Below are positions 31,311 through 42,789 of a stretch of DNA of 64,000 nt, in pieces. The stretch is taken from assembly GCA_039105265.1 (NCBI GenBank), contig JAPFFF010000050.1, positions 186,001-250,000 of the forward strand, written 5' to 3'. Both the position numbers and the translations under genes were made by a program. Source of the stretch: Tritrichomonas musculus (lineage: Eukaryota; Parabasalia; Tritrichomonadida; Tritrichomonadidae). The notes beneath the pieces are model-generated. The model was not told the origin of the DNA. It was given only the letters and a program-made list of their open reading frames with translations, and ran no database searches. Position 1 is the first letter of the stretch, and each line of letters begins with the position of its first letter.

Positions 31311-34300
31311 TCAAATTTCAATTCCAAATCCTTCGTAAAATTGAGAGGAAATTGGAGGAGGAAGTTTAATTCCTGGTGGTGGATCATTTTTATTTCGTAT
31401 TTTTAGTTCATTTGATTTAATAGGATGAAGAGTAATATCATATAAAAATTCTATTTTTCTAGTAATATTATATATTTCTTCAAAAGTATTTGCATCACAT
31501 AAATTAAAACAGAAAATTGTTTGACGTATTTTCATTTTCAGATTTTCTGTTGTATCTTTGTATTTATCGATTTCTTCGATGATTTTGAAATAATTGAAAT
31601 AATTGAAATCATTTACTTTTTTAATTAATGCAATGATGAGGAGATAAAGAGACGGTTGGAATCCTTGATTGAATGATCTGATCAGTAATTCAATAGATTT
31701 GTCGATGTTTTGATTGACTCTATCGTCATAAATGTAAATGTTCGAAAGATTGTACATGGAAACTGCATCATTCTTTTGACGAATGGCTTCTTCAAAATAT
31801 TCAATCGCCAAACCAATTTTTGGTTGAATTTCGCCATGAAAACCATTTTTATAAATTATTCCAAGATTATTTTTCGCATGTTGGCTGTTAAACGATGATC
31901 CCTCCTTGTAATAATGAACAGCTTTTTCAATGTCTTGATCAACATATTTCCCTTCATGATATAAGAAGCCAACATGGAAGTGAGCTTCTTTACACCTGTT
32001 TTTTGAAGCCAGCATAAAATAATATCTTCCTTTCTTTGCATTTTCATGATTATATTTTACAGTAAAAAAAAATAATCCAAGAAGAAACTGAGCATCTGCA
32101 TAATTTTGATTTGCAGCGAGTGTGAAATAATGAATCCCTTTGTTGATATCTCTCGAAATATATTTACCTTCTGAATAAATAATACCAAGATTAAATTGTG
32201 CTTCTGCATAATTTTGATTTGCAGCGAGTGTGAAATAATGAATCCCTTTGTTGATATCTCTCGAAATATATTTACCTTCTGAATAAATAAAACCGAGTTT
32301 ATTTTGTGCTTCTGTATAATTTTGATTTGCAGCGAGTGTTAAATAATGAATCCCTTTGTTGATATCTCTCGAAATATATTCACCTTCTGTATAAATAAAA
32401 CCGAGTTTATTTTGTGCTATTGCATAATTTTGATTTGCAGCGAGTGTGAAATAATGAATCCCTTTGTTGATATCTCTCGAAATATATTTACCTTCTGAAT
32501 AAATAAAACCGAGATTATTTTGTGCTGATGCATAATTTTGATTTGCAGCGAGTGTTAAATAATGAATCCCTTTGTTGATATCTCTCGAAATATATTCACC
32601 TTCTGAATAAATAAAACCAAGATTAAATTGTGCTTCTGCATAATTTTGATTTGCAGCGAGTGTGAAATAATGAATCCCTTTGTTGATATCTCTCGAAATA
32701 TATTTACCTTCTGAATAAATAATACCAAGATTAAATTGTGCTTCTGCATAATTTTGATTTGCAGCGAGTGTGAAATAATGAATCCCTTTGTTGATATCTC
32801 TCGAAATATATTTACCTTCTGAATAAATAAAACCGAGATTAAATTGTGCTGATGCATAATTTTGATTTGCAGCGAGTGTTAAATAATGAATCCCTTTGTT
32901 GATATCTCTCGAAATATATTTACCTTCTGAATAAATAATACCAAGATTAAATTGTGCTATTGCATAATTTTGATTTGCAGCGAGTGTTAAATAATGAATC
33001 CCTTTGTTGATATCTCTCGAAATATATTCACCTTCTGTATAAATAAAACCGAGTTTATTTTGTGCTATTGCATAATTTTGATTTGCAGCGAGTGTGAAAT
33101 AATGAATCCCTTTGTTGATATCTCTCGAAATATATTTACCTTCTGAATAAATAAAACCGAGATTATTTTGTGCTGATGCATAATTTTGATTTGCAGCGAG
33201 TGTTAAATAATGAATCCCTTTGTTGATATCTCTCGAAATATATTCACCTTCTGAATAAATAAAACCAAGATTAAATTGTGCTTCTGCATAATTTTGATTT
33301 GCAGCGAGTGTGAAATAATGAATCCCTTTGTTGATATCTCTCGAAATATATTTACCTTCTGAATAAATAATACCAAGATTAAATTGTGCTTCTGCATAAT
33401 TTTGATTTGCAGCGAGTGTGAAATAATGAATCCCTTTGTTGATATCTCTCGAAATATATTTACCTTCTGAATAAATAAAACCGAGATTAAATTGTGCTGA
33501 TGCATAATTTTGATTTGCAGCGAGTGTTAAATAATGAATCCCTTTGTTGATATCTCTCGAAATATATTTACCTTCTGAATAAATAATACCAAGATTAAAT
33601 TGTGCTATTGCATAATTTTGATTTGCAGCGAGTGTTAAATAATGAATCCCTTTGTTGATATCTCTCGAAATATATTTACCTTCTGAATAAATAAAACCGA
33701 GTTTATTTTGTGCTGATGCATAATTTTGATTTGCAGCGAGTGTTAAATAATGAATCCCTTTGTTGATATCTCTCGAAATATATTTACCTTCTGAATAAAT
33801 AAAACTGAGATTAAATTGTGCTTCTGCATAATTTTGATTTGCAGCGAGTGTTAAATAATGAATCCCTTTGTTGATATCTCTCGAAATATATTTACCTTCT
33901 GAATAAATAATACCAAGATTAAATTGTGCTTCTGCAACATTTTGATTTGCAGCGAGTGAATAATAATGAATCCCTTTGTTGATATCTCTCCAAATATATT
34001 TACCTTCTGAAAAAATATATTCAAGACATAAGATTGCTTTTATATTATTTGAATTTTTTGAGATTAAAAAGAAATGAATAAATTTACCGATATTCTCAGA
34101 ATAATAACTCTCTGGGTAATACTCTTCCCCAAGTAAAAATTGAGAAATTAAATGATTTACATTTAAATAGTTTGAATAATTTTCAATGTATTTTCTTATA
34201 TTCTGATTTATATTTTCATTTGAATTAAATAATTTAAGCTGCTCTTGAAATTCACTACTATCGTATTCATAGAAAAGTTTCCAATATGGAAAATATTTAT

Positions 34301-35693
34301 TTTCGTTGTAGTTATTCATAACTTCACTCAGATCAAAACGGCCTGTTTCTCCTTGCATGAATGACAAAAAAATATCATAAAACGAATCTATCACTTCGGT
34401 GATTTTTGGTCTCTCTGATGGTTTTTCGCGTGTGCAATTCATGCAAATATCTCTTAATTTACAGTATTCAGCTGGAAATTCATCAAATGGATAAATAATT
34501 GATTCAGTTTTCTCTTCTTCTATTATTGTTGGATCTTTTCCAAAGAAGATAAAATATATGAGAAGACCAAGTGAGTAAACATCTTCTTTATACGTGAATT
34601 TTTTAACTTTCCCTCTGTAAATTTCTGGAGCCATGTATAGAGTACCTATGTCTTTCGTTGATTCTTCTTCTGGATTTGGTTGTTCATCTATCCTAATCAT
34701 TCGATCAAAATCAATAAGAATTATTCGTTTTTCTTCATCAACAATGAAATTGTTTGGCTTCAAATCTCGATAAATTAATGATTCATTTTGCAGATATTCA
34801 ATGATAAACATTATTTGGAATATAAAATTGATTTTTTCTTTTGGTTTAAGATTTAATGTTTTGATGTCTTTTAAAGATTGACCTCTGATGTACTCGATAA
34901 TTAAGTAGCGATTTTTTCCATTTAAAATTTTGCAATACAAACGAGGCAAAGATGGATGACAAATTCTTTCATAATTTCTCAGTTCCCGTTCATATAATTT
35001 TTTACTCTCTTCTGTGCGGTACCATTTGAGAACGAATAACTGTCCAAGTTCAATATGATAAATTAATTTGACACTTGATGAATTTGTATTTCCCAAAGGA
35101 TGTAAATGTATAATTTCATCATTTAGTTCGTTTATTTCTATTTTTGTTTCTTTGATTTTGTTTTGTTCAAGCTTTTTATAGCTTTTATTAATGAAATATG
35201 CTGAGAAAGAAGGTAAAATTAATTTCCAAATTTCTTTGACACGCATTTTATTTTCTTTCCTAATTGAGAAACTTTTTGAGAATTCGTTGATAATTTCATT
35301 ATAAAACTCTTTTTCATATTCTTTGATTTCTTCATAAAAATTAAGGTGTAATTCTTCCGATAATTGCTCTTTATTTATTTTTTCGGAGGCGATAATGGTG
35401 CGATTTCTTTCTTTTGCAATGAATAAAGTAGAGAGCAAATCGATTCCACAATCTTCGATGAAGATAATTGCCTCGTCAATGAAAATAACAAAATATCGAT
35501 CGTTTTGTTCACCTATATTATCTATTATAGTTATTTCTGATTTATCAACTAAATTTTGGAGATCTTTTGCTTGACTTTTTTCTGTGATAAGATAACAAGT
35601 AAAATCTTCGATGACTTTAGTATGATATTGATTTAATAATCTAATTTGATGATTATTAAAAGCTTTTTGAAATTCAGCTAGCTTATTAATCAT
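31311..35693 (-). CDS. Kinase-like protein with C-terminal Sel1 repeats, paralogue 2 (18 near-identical repeats)
   Basis: 1460 residues from the ATG at 35693 (MINKLAEFQKAF), chosen as in paralogue 1: no ATG further upstream, and TCATT just before it. Domain order is the same: N-terminal unknown region, kinase-like domain with YRDLKPNN and DFD in place of HRD and DFG, linker, Sel1 solenoid, Pro-rich tail. The length difference from paralogue 1 (396 residues) is exactly eleven 36-residue repeats. Differences elsewhere are scattered substitutions (for example NGKNRYL against DGKTRYL). The frame is intact, so selection or very recent origin is likely. The solenoid would be about twice as long, which could change partner reach; that is inference. 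Confidence 0.85.
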   Translation of the reverse strand: MINKLAEFQKAFNNHQIRLLNQYHTKVIEDFTCYLITEKSQAKDLQNLVDKSEITIIDNIGEQNDRYFVIFIDEAIIFIEDCGIDLLSTLFIAKERNRTIIASEKINKEQLSEELHLNFYEEIKEYEKEFYNEIINEFSKSFSIRKENKMRVKEIWKLILPSFSAYFINKSYKKLEQNKIKETKIEINELNDEIIHLHPLGNTNSSSVKLIYHIELGQLFVLKWYRTEESKKLYERELRNYERICHPSLPRLYCKILNGKNRYLIIEYIRGQSLKDIKTLNLKPKEKINFIFQIMFIIEYLQNESLIYRDLKPNNFIVDEEKRIILIDFDRMIRIDEQPNPEEESTKDIGTLYMAPEIYRGKVKKFTYKEDVYSLGLLIYFIFFGKDPTIIEEEKTESIIYPFDEFPAEYCKLRDICMNCTREKPSERPKITEVIDSFYDIFLSFMQGETGRFDLSEVMNNYNENKYFPYWKLFYEYDSSEFQEQLKLFNSNENINQNIRKYIENYSNYLNVNHLISQFLLGEEYYPESYYSENIGKFIHFFLISKNSNNIKAILCLEYIFSEGKYIWRDINKGIHYYSLAANQNVAEAQFNLGIIYSEGKYISRDINKGIHYLTLAANQNYAEAQFNLSFIYSEGKYISRDINKGIHYLTLAANQNYASAQNKLGFIYSEGKYISRDINKGIHYLTLAANQNYAIAQFNLGIIYSEGKYISRDINKGIHYLTLAANQNYASAQFNLGFIYSEGKYISRDINKGIHYFTLAANQNYAEAQFNLGIIYSEGKYISRDINKGIHYFTLAANQNYAEAQFNLGFIYSEGEYISRDINKGIHYLTLAANQNYASAQNNLGFIYSEGKYISRDINKGIHYFTLAANQNYAIAQNKLGFIYTEGEYISRDINKGIHYLTLAANQNYAIAQFNLGIIYSEGKYISRDINKGIHYLTLAANQNYASAQFNLGFIYSEGKYISRDINKGIHYFTLAANQNYAEAQFNLGIIYSEGKYISRDINKGIHYFTLAANQNYAEAQFNLGFIYSEGEYISRDINKGIHYLTLAANQNYASAQNNLGFIYSEGKYISRDINKGIHYFTLAANQNYAIAQNKLGFIYTEGEYISRDINKGIHYLTLAANQNYTEAQNKLGFIYSEGKYISRDINKGIHYFTLAANQNYAEAQFNLGIIYSEGKYISRDINKGIHYFTLAANQNYADAQFLLGLFFFTVKYNHENAKKGRYYFMLASKNRCKEAHFHVGFLYHEGKYVDQDIEKAVHYYKEGSSFNSQHAKNNLGIIYKNGFHGEIQPKIGLAIEYFEEAIRQKNDAVSMYNLSNIYIYDDRVNQNIDKSIELLIRSFNQGFQPSLYLLIIALIKKVNDFNYFNYFKIIEEIDKYKDTTENLKMKIRQTIFCFNLCDANTFEEIYNITRKIEFLYDITLHPIKSNELKIRNKNDPPPGIKLPPPISSQFYEGFGIEI
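32095..34038 (-). repeat. Eighteen 108-bp Sel1-coding repeats with a 648-bp higher-order duplication
   Basis: Eighteen units of 108 bp. A run of five to six units (variants SAQFNLGF, EAQFNLGI, EAQFNLGF, SAQNNLGF, IAQNKLGF) occurs twice, offset by exactly 648 bp (for example 32555-32857 and 33203-33505), the mark of an unequal exchange of six units. Confidence 0.92.
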
Positions 35694-36675
35694 TGCAAAC
35701 AATGAGAAAAATGAAATTACAAAAAATTTCCACAATTTTCTTTCAAAAATATTTGAATATTTTTTGATCGTCAAGGTTACAATTATACAATTTATATTCA
35801 ATTAGACTTACTGAAATTTCTATTTAAATTATTTTTGAATATTTTTTAATCGTCGTGGCCAGACATTTTACATTTCCCTCCTTTCCTTATTGAACATATT
35901 GTCAGCCACACAATTCTATTTAAAAACAAGACACTACACATTTAATTGTTTAAACGCATTGGAACGCAGAAACGATTGAAATACTCAATCTTATTTTTAT
36001 ATCAGAAACGATGATTGCTTTAGTGTATATAAACTTATATTAACAGACAATAGTTTTACAATCATGTATCTTTTTTATGATACTATTTATAAATTTATAT
36101 GTGATCAAATTTCAATCGAAAATATAATTATGTACTTGAGATCGCCAATCTACTTTTACAATAGCAAGAAGAACAAATGAATTGATTTAACTAACTTCAT
36201 AAATAAACACATCTTTTTTCTAATTAATACTTTCATATTTTTAACTTATATATAAACCATTGAAAATAAAATAAATTGAATTATTTTTAATCGTAGATGA
36301 TCATTATCAGAGGCAACAGTCTTTAAGTTGCATTATTTCACCACTTAGAACAAATTTATGAATGAAGCTTTACTGCTAGCAGCGATATTTTCTAGAAAAA
36401 ATGATTTTTTTAAGATCATCTACCATTTGTACAATATTCTAGTATTAAATAGAAGCAATACTAAGATGTAAAATGATCAAATAAAGATATTATATTAGTA
36501 TGAATAATCTTAACAAGTATAATCTTTAATGATTTTATTTTGATATTGATTTGAAAATCTAATTCGATGATTATAATTCATTCCATGTTTATCATAATTT
36601 TTTTAAAGAGTGAAAAATTAGAGTTAAAAATGCATTTAAAATGATTTTCAAGTGTTTTTACATAATATTGATGTT
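35694..36675. other. Upstream flank of kinase gene 2, no intact gene
   Basis: Nearly identical to 15585-16540. It carries a CAMK-kinase relic (36423-36517) and an extra ~30 bp near 35856 (GGCCAGACATTTTACATTTC) absent in copy 1. Confidence 0.5.
36423..36517 (-). pseudogene. Fragment of a CAMK-like kinase gene (copy 2)
   Basis: Same fragment as 16292-16385. Its source or relative is the intact gene at 51740-52849. Confidence 0.7.
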
Positions 36676-37285
36676 TTATTTGTTCTTTGGACAAGGAAAT
36701 AAGTCGAAAGAAGTTCTTTCTGCTAAATTTTCAACAAATGATCCTTTGGTTGATGAAGTAAAAAAATAGATATCATATAATTTTGCTATTCTTTCCAGGA
36801 AATTATGTAAATTTGGACGTTTCTGAATGTATATCTTTCTTCTGTGAGCAGTAATTCTAAAATAATCATGAATATGTATCTTTTTTGGTGTAAAGAATTC
36901 AATTGCTGACAATCCTACGTAATAATTGAATTTATTTATGCTTATATATCCATATGGATTTCTCCAGTTACCAATCTGCACATCTAATATAAATATTTAA
37001 TATATCTATAATACTGTCCTGGGTTTGAACATTCAAAATGAGCACAATAAATAACTCCATTCAAGTATTCATTATTTTCTTTCATATCAATAAATTCCCA
37101 CCTTTGCTGACCATTTGATCAAATAAATCTCCATGTTTTAGGATAACAGTCTTTGGAGTTAAATATTGTTCTTATTGTATAAGATATCATATCTATTTTC
37201 TTGTTGACAAAATCAAATTCAATTAAAGCATCATTTTCTGTGAAAAAGCCATTTGCAGAGTTGAGATATCATTTTTTAATATCAG
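36676..37285 (-). pseudogene. Chimeric relic: F5/8C fragment fused to FCP1/NIF-type phosphatase fragment (copy 2)
   Basis: Same arrangement as 16541-17150. Here the distal part (36981-36676) is an unbroken 101-codon frame that runs from the end of the F5/8C fold (NWRNPYGYISINKF, GLSAIEFF) straight into the phosphatase piece (RKIYIQKRPNLHNFLERIAK, YFFTSSTK, ERTSFDLF). The proximal F5/8C part has stops (RFI-stop-SN and YLY-stop). The phosphatase nucleophile motif is missing. It looks like a gene fusion formed by a deletion that joined two genes. Confidence 0.65.
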
Positions 37286-37664
37286 AGTCATTATAAAAAA
37301 AATATTATGAGAGGAAGCCTGAAACTTGTTGAAGGTCTAAGCATATTTATATTGTAATATAAAATCTATTTTTTGACGAAAGAGTAGATAAGAGTAAGTA
37401 TTTATAAAAATAAAAAACTTAACTTTCGAAATCGTAAAAACTTGAGTAAATTTTTTTTGGCAAATATCATTAGAACGAGATTTTTGTTGATATTTGGATA
37501 GGTATTTACGTATTAGAGCAGGTTCCTTTAATCAAAATATTTTATATTTGTTGCAGTTTATAAAAATTTGATTTACATTTATATTTTTTTTATTTTTGAC
37601 TATTTCTAAATTGTCAAATATTTAAAGCAACTCATGATATTCATATTTTCGCATATCTAATAAT

Positions 37665-39548
37665 AAGAGGAGATGCATTTTATAAATATGCAATTATGGC
37701 AAACAATATATATGCCATTCGATAGATAATTAATGCACTAACTAATATATTCTCTTAAATTTGTTATAACTAGCCTACCTTTCGAAAAAATGAGGTGACA
37801 AATTCAATTTTTTAGATACCCTTTTTCGTGATCTGGCAGTTACTGATTTAAAAGAAATAGAAAATAAGTATTAATATCCTAAGTTGTTTTTAGATCATTG
37901 ATCGGAAACTAATAAATCAATGTTGATCATATGAAAACGAAAAAACATCAATTTTTTCACAAAACTTCAAACGCAAAAAAAAATTTACAGATCACCCGGT
38001 ATCGAGATTTTTTAAGCATTGATAAGACATAACATGTTCATAATAAAAATATTATGAATTTGTGAATTTTTTTTCTAGATAAAAAATTTAAGCCATTTTA
38101 ATTTTGCCTAATTTTCGTTTTTTTGACACTTTGATCCAAAAAAATGATGTGAATCTTTTTTTATGTAAGTATTTAAGTAAAAATAAAAAATAAAATAAAT
38201 TTGTTAAATAATATATTTTAAATAGCAAAAATATTTTCTGGCGAAACTAAAAGCCATTTTGTTTAAGCGTTTGAATATTAAATTAAATTGATTTTCCAAT
38301 TCATTGCAAATAGTAAATCTTACTTTTTTGATAAATATGTATGTTTTAATAATTTTTTTGTTATATAAATTATAATTATATCAATAGATTTTAAAATTTT
38401 CCAAGATATTTGTGTTTAATTTGAAAAATACGTTAAATATAAAATAAACGTACATTATGATCATATTTTGGATCATATTAAATTTTTTGCAGAAAGAATT
38501 GAATCATTAATATATTATATTAATTTTATATCTATTATAATTTATAAATTCATGTTTTAATTTAAAAATTTCTCCTGTAATTTTGGAAAATTTACATTTT
38601 AAAATATTCTGTATCTCTGAAAAAGTTTTTTAAAACTAATGTTTTCCTCAAAAATTCTCTAAAGATTTATTATAGAAGTTTTTTATATGAATATCCATCA
38701 TTTTAATAAGTGGTATAATTAAAATAATATTAAATTTTAATTCATTCTACATTTATTGATTGAGATATATGAAATGCATAATTATTTGCATGCTTTTTAT
38801 TTTGAACAGCTAAACTTTTTGCTACACTTAATTTATTTTACAATATTTTATTATATGGTTTTCTCTTTTTTATGTAATCTTTAATACAATGTATCAAATA
38901 AAAATATGATAGCATTAAGCTTTTGATATTCGAAATCTATGTTTACAACATCAAATTATTCAAAAATAATTATTGAATAAATCGAAACGAATCAAAAATA
39001 TTCTTTTTTGAAGAACTTATTGCCTATTTAATTTTTTAGATAATTTGAATAATATTAAATTCAAATATTCTGATATATTGAAAATATGAATAGAATATGA
39101 TCGTTTAATATATAGCTTTATAAATAACTGATTTTTTTATGATATTCTATATAATATTCTTTTTTAAAAAGCATATTTATGGATTTAATATTTTTATACA
39201 TGATTAAATATTTATGTAACTCAATACCGGGTGAAAATTATTAAAAGATATTTAAGAAAAATATTAACAAAAAAATTGTTTTGGCAATATTTCAAAGAAT
39301 ATTTAAAATTAAACTATTTTGAAATATTATTTCATCTAGTTATATTAATATTATTATTAATTTTTTAATAATATTCAAGTATCTTCAAACGGTCATGAAA
39401 TCACATCATATATTGCCAACCTATTTTCTCAAAATTGAAGGACTAAATCTTCATAAAAAGTGTATATTTATATTCATAAATAAGTATAAAATGCTGTGGC
39501 AAAATATTTATCCAAACCCTTCAGCAAATTCGTTTTTCATCTCCTCTT
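37665..39548. mobile_element. Inverted-repeat element AAGAGGAGATG (1884 bp, AATAAT duplication), no coding capacity
   Basis: Ends AAGAGGAGATG...CATCTCCTCTT, flanked by AATAAT at 37659-37664 and 39549-39554. The paralogous copy 1 has the empty site (17521-17535). The interior has no open frame of note. A six-base duplication is typical of Maverick/Polinton elements, but these ends do not otherwise identify the family. An internal motif TCACCCGGTAT (37993) is mirrored by ATACCGGGTGA (39224), perhaps an inner repeat. Confidence 0.8.
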
Positions 39549-39577
39549 AATAATATATATTAAATTGAGAAAATTTA

Positions 39578-41195
39578 CCCTTTTCCCACTTAATTTGGCA
39601 CAAAACTTTTTGTTTGATATTTAAAAAGTTATACAATATAAGTGATAAAAAAGTGGCAATGATTGAATACTTATTTGTCCGTGGTCCAACATTTAATATT
39701 GAACAGGCACTATAAGATCTATTATATACGCACCAATTATACGTATAAAAAGAAATTTACATTAATTTAAATTAATTTTTCTAAAGCACATGAAGAAATG
39801 ATGGCAATTTTAGGAACATTTTAAATATTTTCAAAGATTTACAAACAAGATGTATCTTATGATATTTTTATTCAAAGATTACAAAAACAAACTTTACAAT
39901 TATTGCAAAAATAGAAAGCATGGTTTAGTTTTTCTCAATCAAATTCAAGAAAATAGATTTCTGTAATCACTTTATTTCGCAGAAATAATATTCATTGAAA
40001 AAAAAAATATTAAGATAAATTTACAAGGTTTAAACAGTTTAGATAAGGATTTTTTGAAGTACTGCTGATTTTCAAATTTGAGTTCTTTTTCTGCCCATTT
40101 CTCAATTTCTGCCCTTTTTTCAAATCAACTTATGTGCATATTTTTTATTTAATTTAAAAAGGGCAGAAATTTTGTTTTTTACTAATCATTTTTTCACTAT
40201 TCAGAAATTTATCTTAAAATTCGAGGAATTAAATTAATTAAAATATATTTTAATTAACCTTAAACTATTTGTTTTGGATTTTGTGAAAGACTGATTCCAT
40301 ATTAAACGATATATTTTTAACTCTTATTTTTTTTTATTGCATTAAATATTTTATGTTTTTTTTTTTTTTTTAAAAACGCATCAGTCTAAATCAATTCTAA
40401 AAATAAAAGGTTCTAATTCACTTTTGCAATGATTTAATTAATATCGAAAGTTATATAATATGAACATTTCTTAATATACTTGGTTTTTTGATATAAAATG
40501 TATAAAGAACTTATTTCTTTTAGTAAAAAATCGTTTACATTGGCAATATATAAAAAATAAAATAAAAATATATTAAAATGGAATTTCGAAAAATAAAGCC
40601 ATATTTTTTATGTATGGAAAATGTTTAATATCCAATTTAATTCTTATTTTAAAAATAAAAGCTGAAAATATCAAGTACTTGTTGGAAAAAATGAAATTAT
40701 ATGTAAAAAAAAATAGACTCATTTTGAGATTTCTGTTAGTTATTGTAATGGCATATTCGGAATGATGAAACTATATTATATTTTGGGAATCGTTAAAAAT
40801 TTTTGATTTTTTGGTGATTATATCTGCTGATGAAATTAAGGGTTTTTGTAGAAAAAAAAAGATAGTAGTATACATGTATATAGTTATTAGTTTTAAAATG
40901 ATTATGAGGAGTAAATGCGATTTCGATGAAGCAATCCTTGAATAATTGAAAATCTTGAAAATTAAGGTTCGTAAAATTTGCTATAAATCTGCATGATAAT
41001 TCGTTGTTATGTTACTTAATTCATATTTCAGTCTAGCCACGCAACGATAAAAGCAGCACGAACTAGCACGCTATCTTGAAAAAATAAAAATAAATAAACG
41101 TTCTCCATATGATAAATTGAATATAATAAACGGTCGTTTTAGCTAAAATCTGAATATTATCAAAAAGTTTTGTTCCAAATTAAGTGGGAAAAGGG
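39578..41195. mobile_element. Mariner-like DNA element (1618 bp, TA duplication), decayed or non-autonomous
   Basis: Inverted ends CCCTTTTCCCACTTAATTTGG extend about 35 bp with one mismatch (GCACAAAAC / GAACAAAAC). TA at 39576-39577 and 41196-41197. The empty site is in copy 1 near 17548. Only 29 bp separate it from the element at 37665-39548. No transposase frame survives. TA duplication and CCC ends agree with the element at 9378-10910. Confidence 0.8.
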
Positions 41196-41242
41196 TATTC
41201 ATTCAATATTGAATGAAAATTTAAAAATATAAAATCTTCAGA

Positions 41243-42129
41243 ATTTTCAGAAAAAAATACAGTAAGAAAAAGTATGTTATAGCTCTCAAATTAACTTATA
41301 GCAGAATTGAGAGAAATTTTTATAATTTAAATAAATTTTATCTTTCCAAGAATATAAATATATTTTTTATTATTTGCTTTATATATATATATTGTTTAAT
41401 ATATTCATTTTTTTGCTTTTATTATGGATAATAACAAAACTATTTTAAAATGTATTTGTTTTGATGATTGAATGAAAAAATTATATTTTCTGAGAAGGCT
41501 ATTAATTAAATTTTGGTGTTTATCTAAATATTTTATTTACAAAATACTATTGTAAAATAATTTGTAAAAAGAAAAATGAAGAGAAAATCATATTTTATAT
41601 CATAACTCATGTTTGATTAGTCTCCATTTACATAATAATAATAATAATAAGTTTATTTACATATATATAAGCTAACTAAAAATGATTCAAATTAATTTAA
41701 TAGCATGTATTTATAAATTATTAGATATATGCATATAAATGTTCAAACAAATAAATAAATATATATAATATTATTGTTTTATAAATATTTTTGCATATAT
41801 ATCAAAAATATTTAAATAATAAATTTATTTTTTGATAATTTATTGGTAAATTATAGAATTATTACATTTTACATTTGGATAAGATTATTTAAAAAGCCGC
41901 ATCAATGTTCTCACAAAAAAAATTAGTCTATTGAAAATTTCAATTCGAACTTTTAGAAAATTGAAAGCCGAATTACAAAAAGTCGTATCCAAATACTCAC
42001 AAATTTTAATTTACATTTATTAAAAAGTTATAGTTCTATTGAAAATTTATTTTGATGAAAAACAAGCAATTTCTCATCATTTTTAATAATCCGCATTATA
42101 TTAACTTGATTAATTTAATCAATATATGT
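41243..42129. other. AT-rich DNA with a TAA microsatellite
   Basis: No gene recognised. ATAATAATAATAATAAG near 41631-41650 is a short microsatellite. Confidence 0.4.
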
Positions 42130-42601
42130 TAATATAAAAGAAATTAAACATAATATTTTCCAATTGGAAGATTGCTTTGGAAATTCTCTGTTTTTTTAAA
42201 TGATATGCTAAAGAAATAGCATAAACCGAAGGAATACAATTGCAATCATCAGCCGCGTTTCCAATTATTTATAGAAAAATCTCTTGATCGAATTCTGATA
42301 AATAGCTTGTTCCTTCTCCCTCCATTCCAGGCCTCCAATACATTAATTGAACAGTTCTCTTGAGGCAATGCACAAGTACATTTTGGCAACTTAATTTAAA
42401 TAAATCAACTAATTCTCTCTATGTTTTCTTATAAAATAAACGAAAGATCAAAATTTGAACCTGGATTTGAGTAAGATAGCCTTTTGATAACGAATATTGT
42501 ATTTCTCTAATAATAAAACTTAGGAATTCTTGCATTTCCATTAAAACAATAGCAAACTGGCCAATTATAAGTTTTTGAATAAAAATAATTACAATTTTCA
42601 C
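42130..42601 (-). pseudogene. Relic of an unrecognised protein, one frame with two stops
   Basis: From the ATG at 42601 the frame reads MKIVIIFIQKLIIGQFAIVL ... EIQYSLSKGYLTQIQVQ ... RLFYKKT, TAG, RELVDLFKLSCQNVLVHCLK ... YWRPGMEGEGTSYLSEFDQE, TAA, IIGNAADDCNCIPSVYAISL ... ISKAIFQLE. The sequence between stops keeps protein character and the same frame, so these are nonsense mutations in a formerly continuous gene. I do not recognise the family. Confidence 0.5.
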
Positions 42602-42789
42602 CTTATATTTAATCGTTAATGGTGAATTTTTATCAGAAATATACTTATAACATAATTGTGATAAATCTCACAAATTTTGAATATGTTTTCAAAACCATAT
42701 TATTTTACCAAACTTTTTCTATTAATTATAACATTTTTTTCTCAAATAAAATAATTGCTATAAGATTATTCAATATGCTATAAGACTAT

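Larger units (their letters stand above)
28473..41242. repeat. Segmental duplication, copy 2 (interrupted by two transposons)
   Basis: The left half (28473-31055) matches 44294-47975. The kinase part matches copies 1 and 3. The right flank matches 15640-17598 of copy 1 once the elements at 37665-39548 and 39578-41195 are removed. Confidence 0.85.

Noticed and set aside
32095-34038. Plus- and minus-strand alternative frames across the Sel1 arrays as extra genes
   Set aside because: They are period-108 shadows of the coding repeats; each reappears at every array unit and none has a start context or domain.
39578-41195. A mariner transposase gene in this element
   Set aside because: I could not find the DDD/DDE motif order or any open frame of sufficient length; only the ends and the TA duplication support the class.
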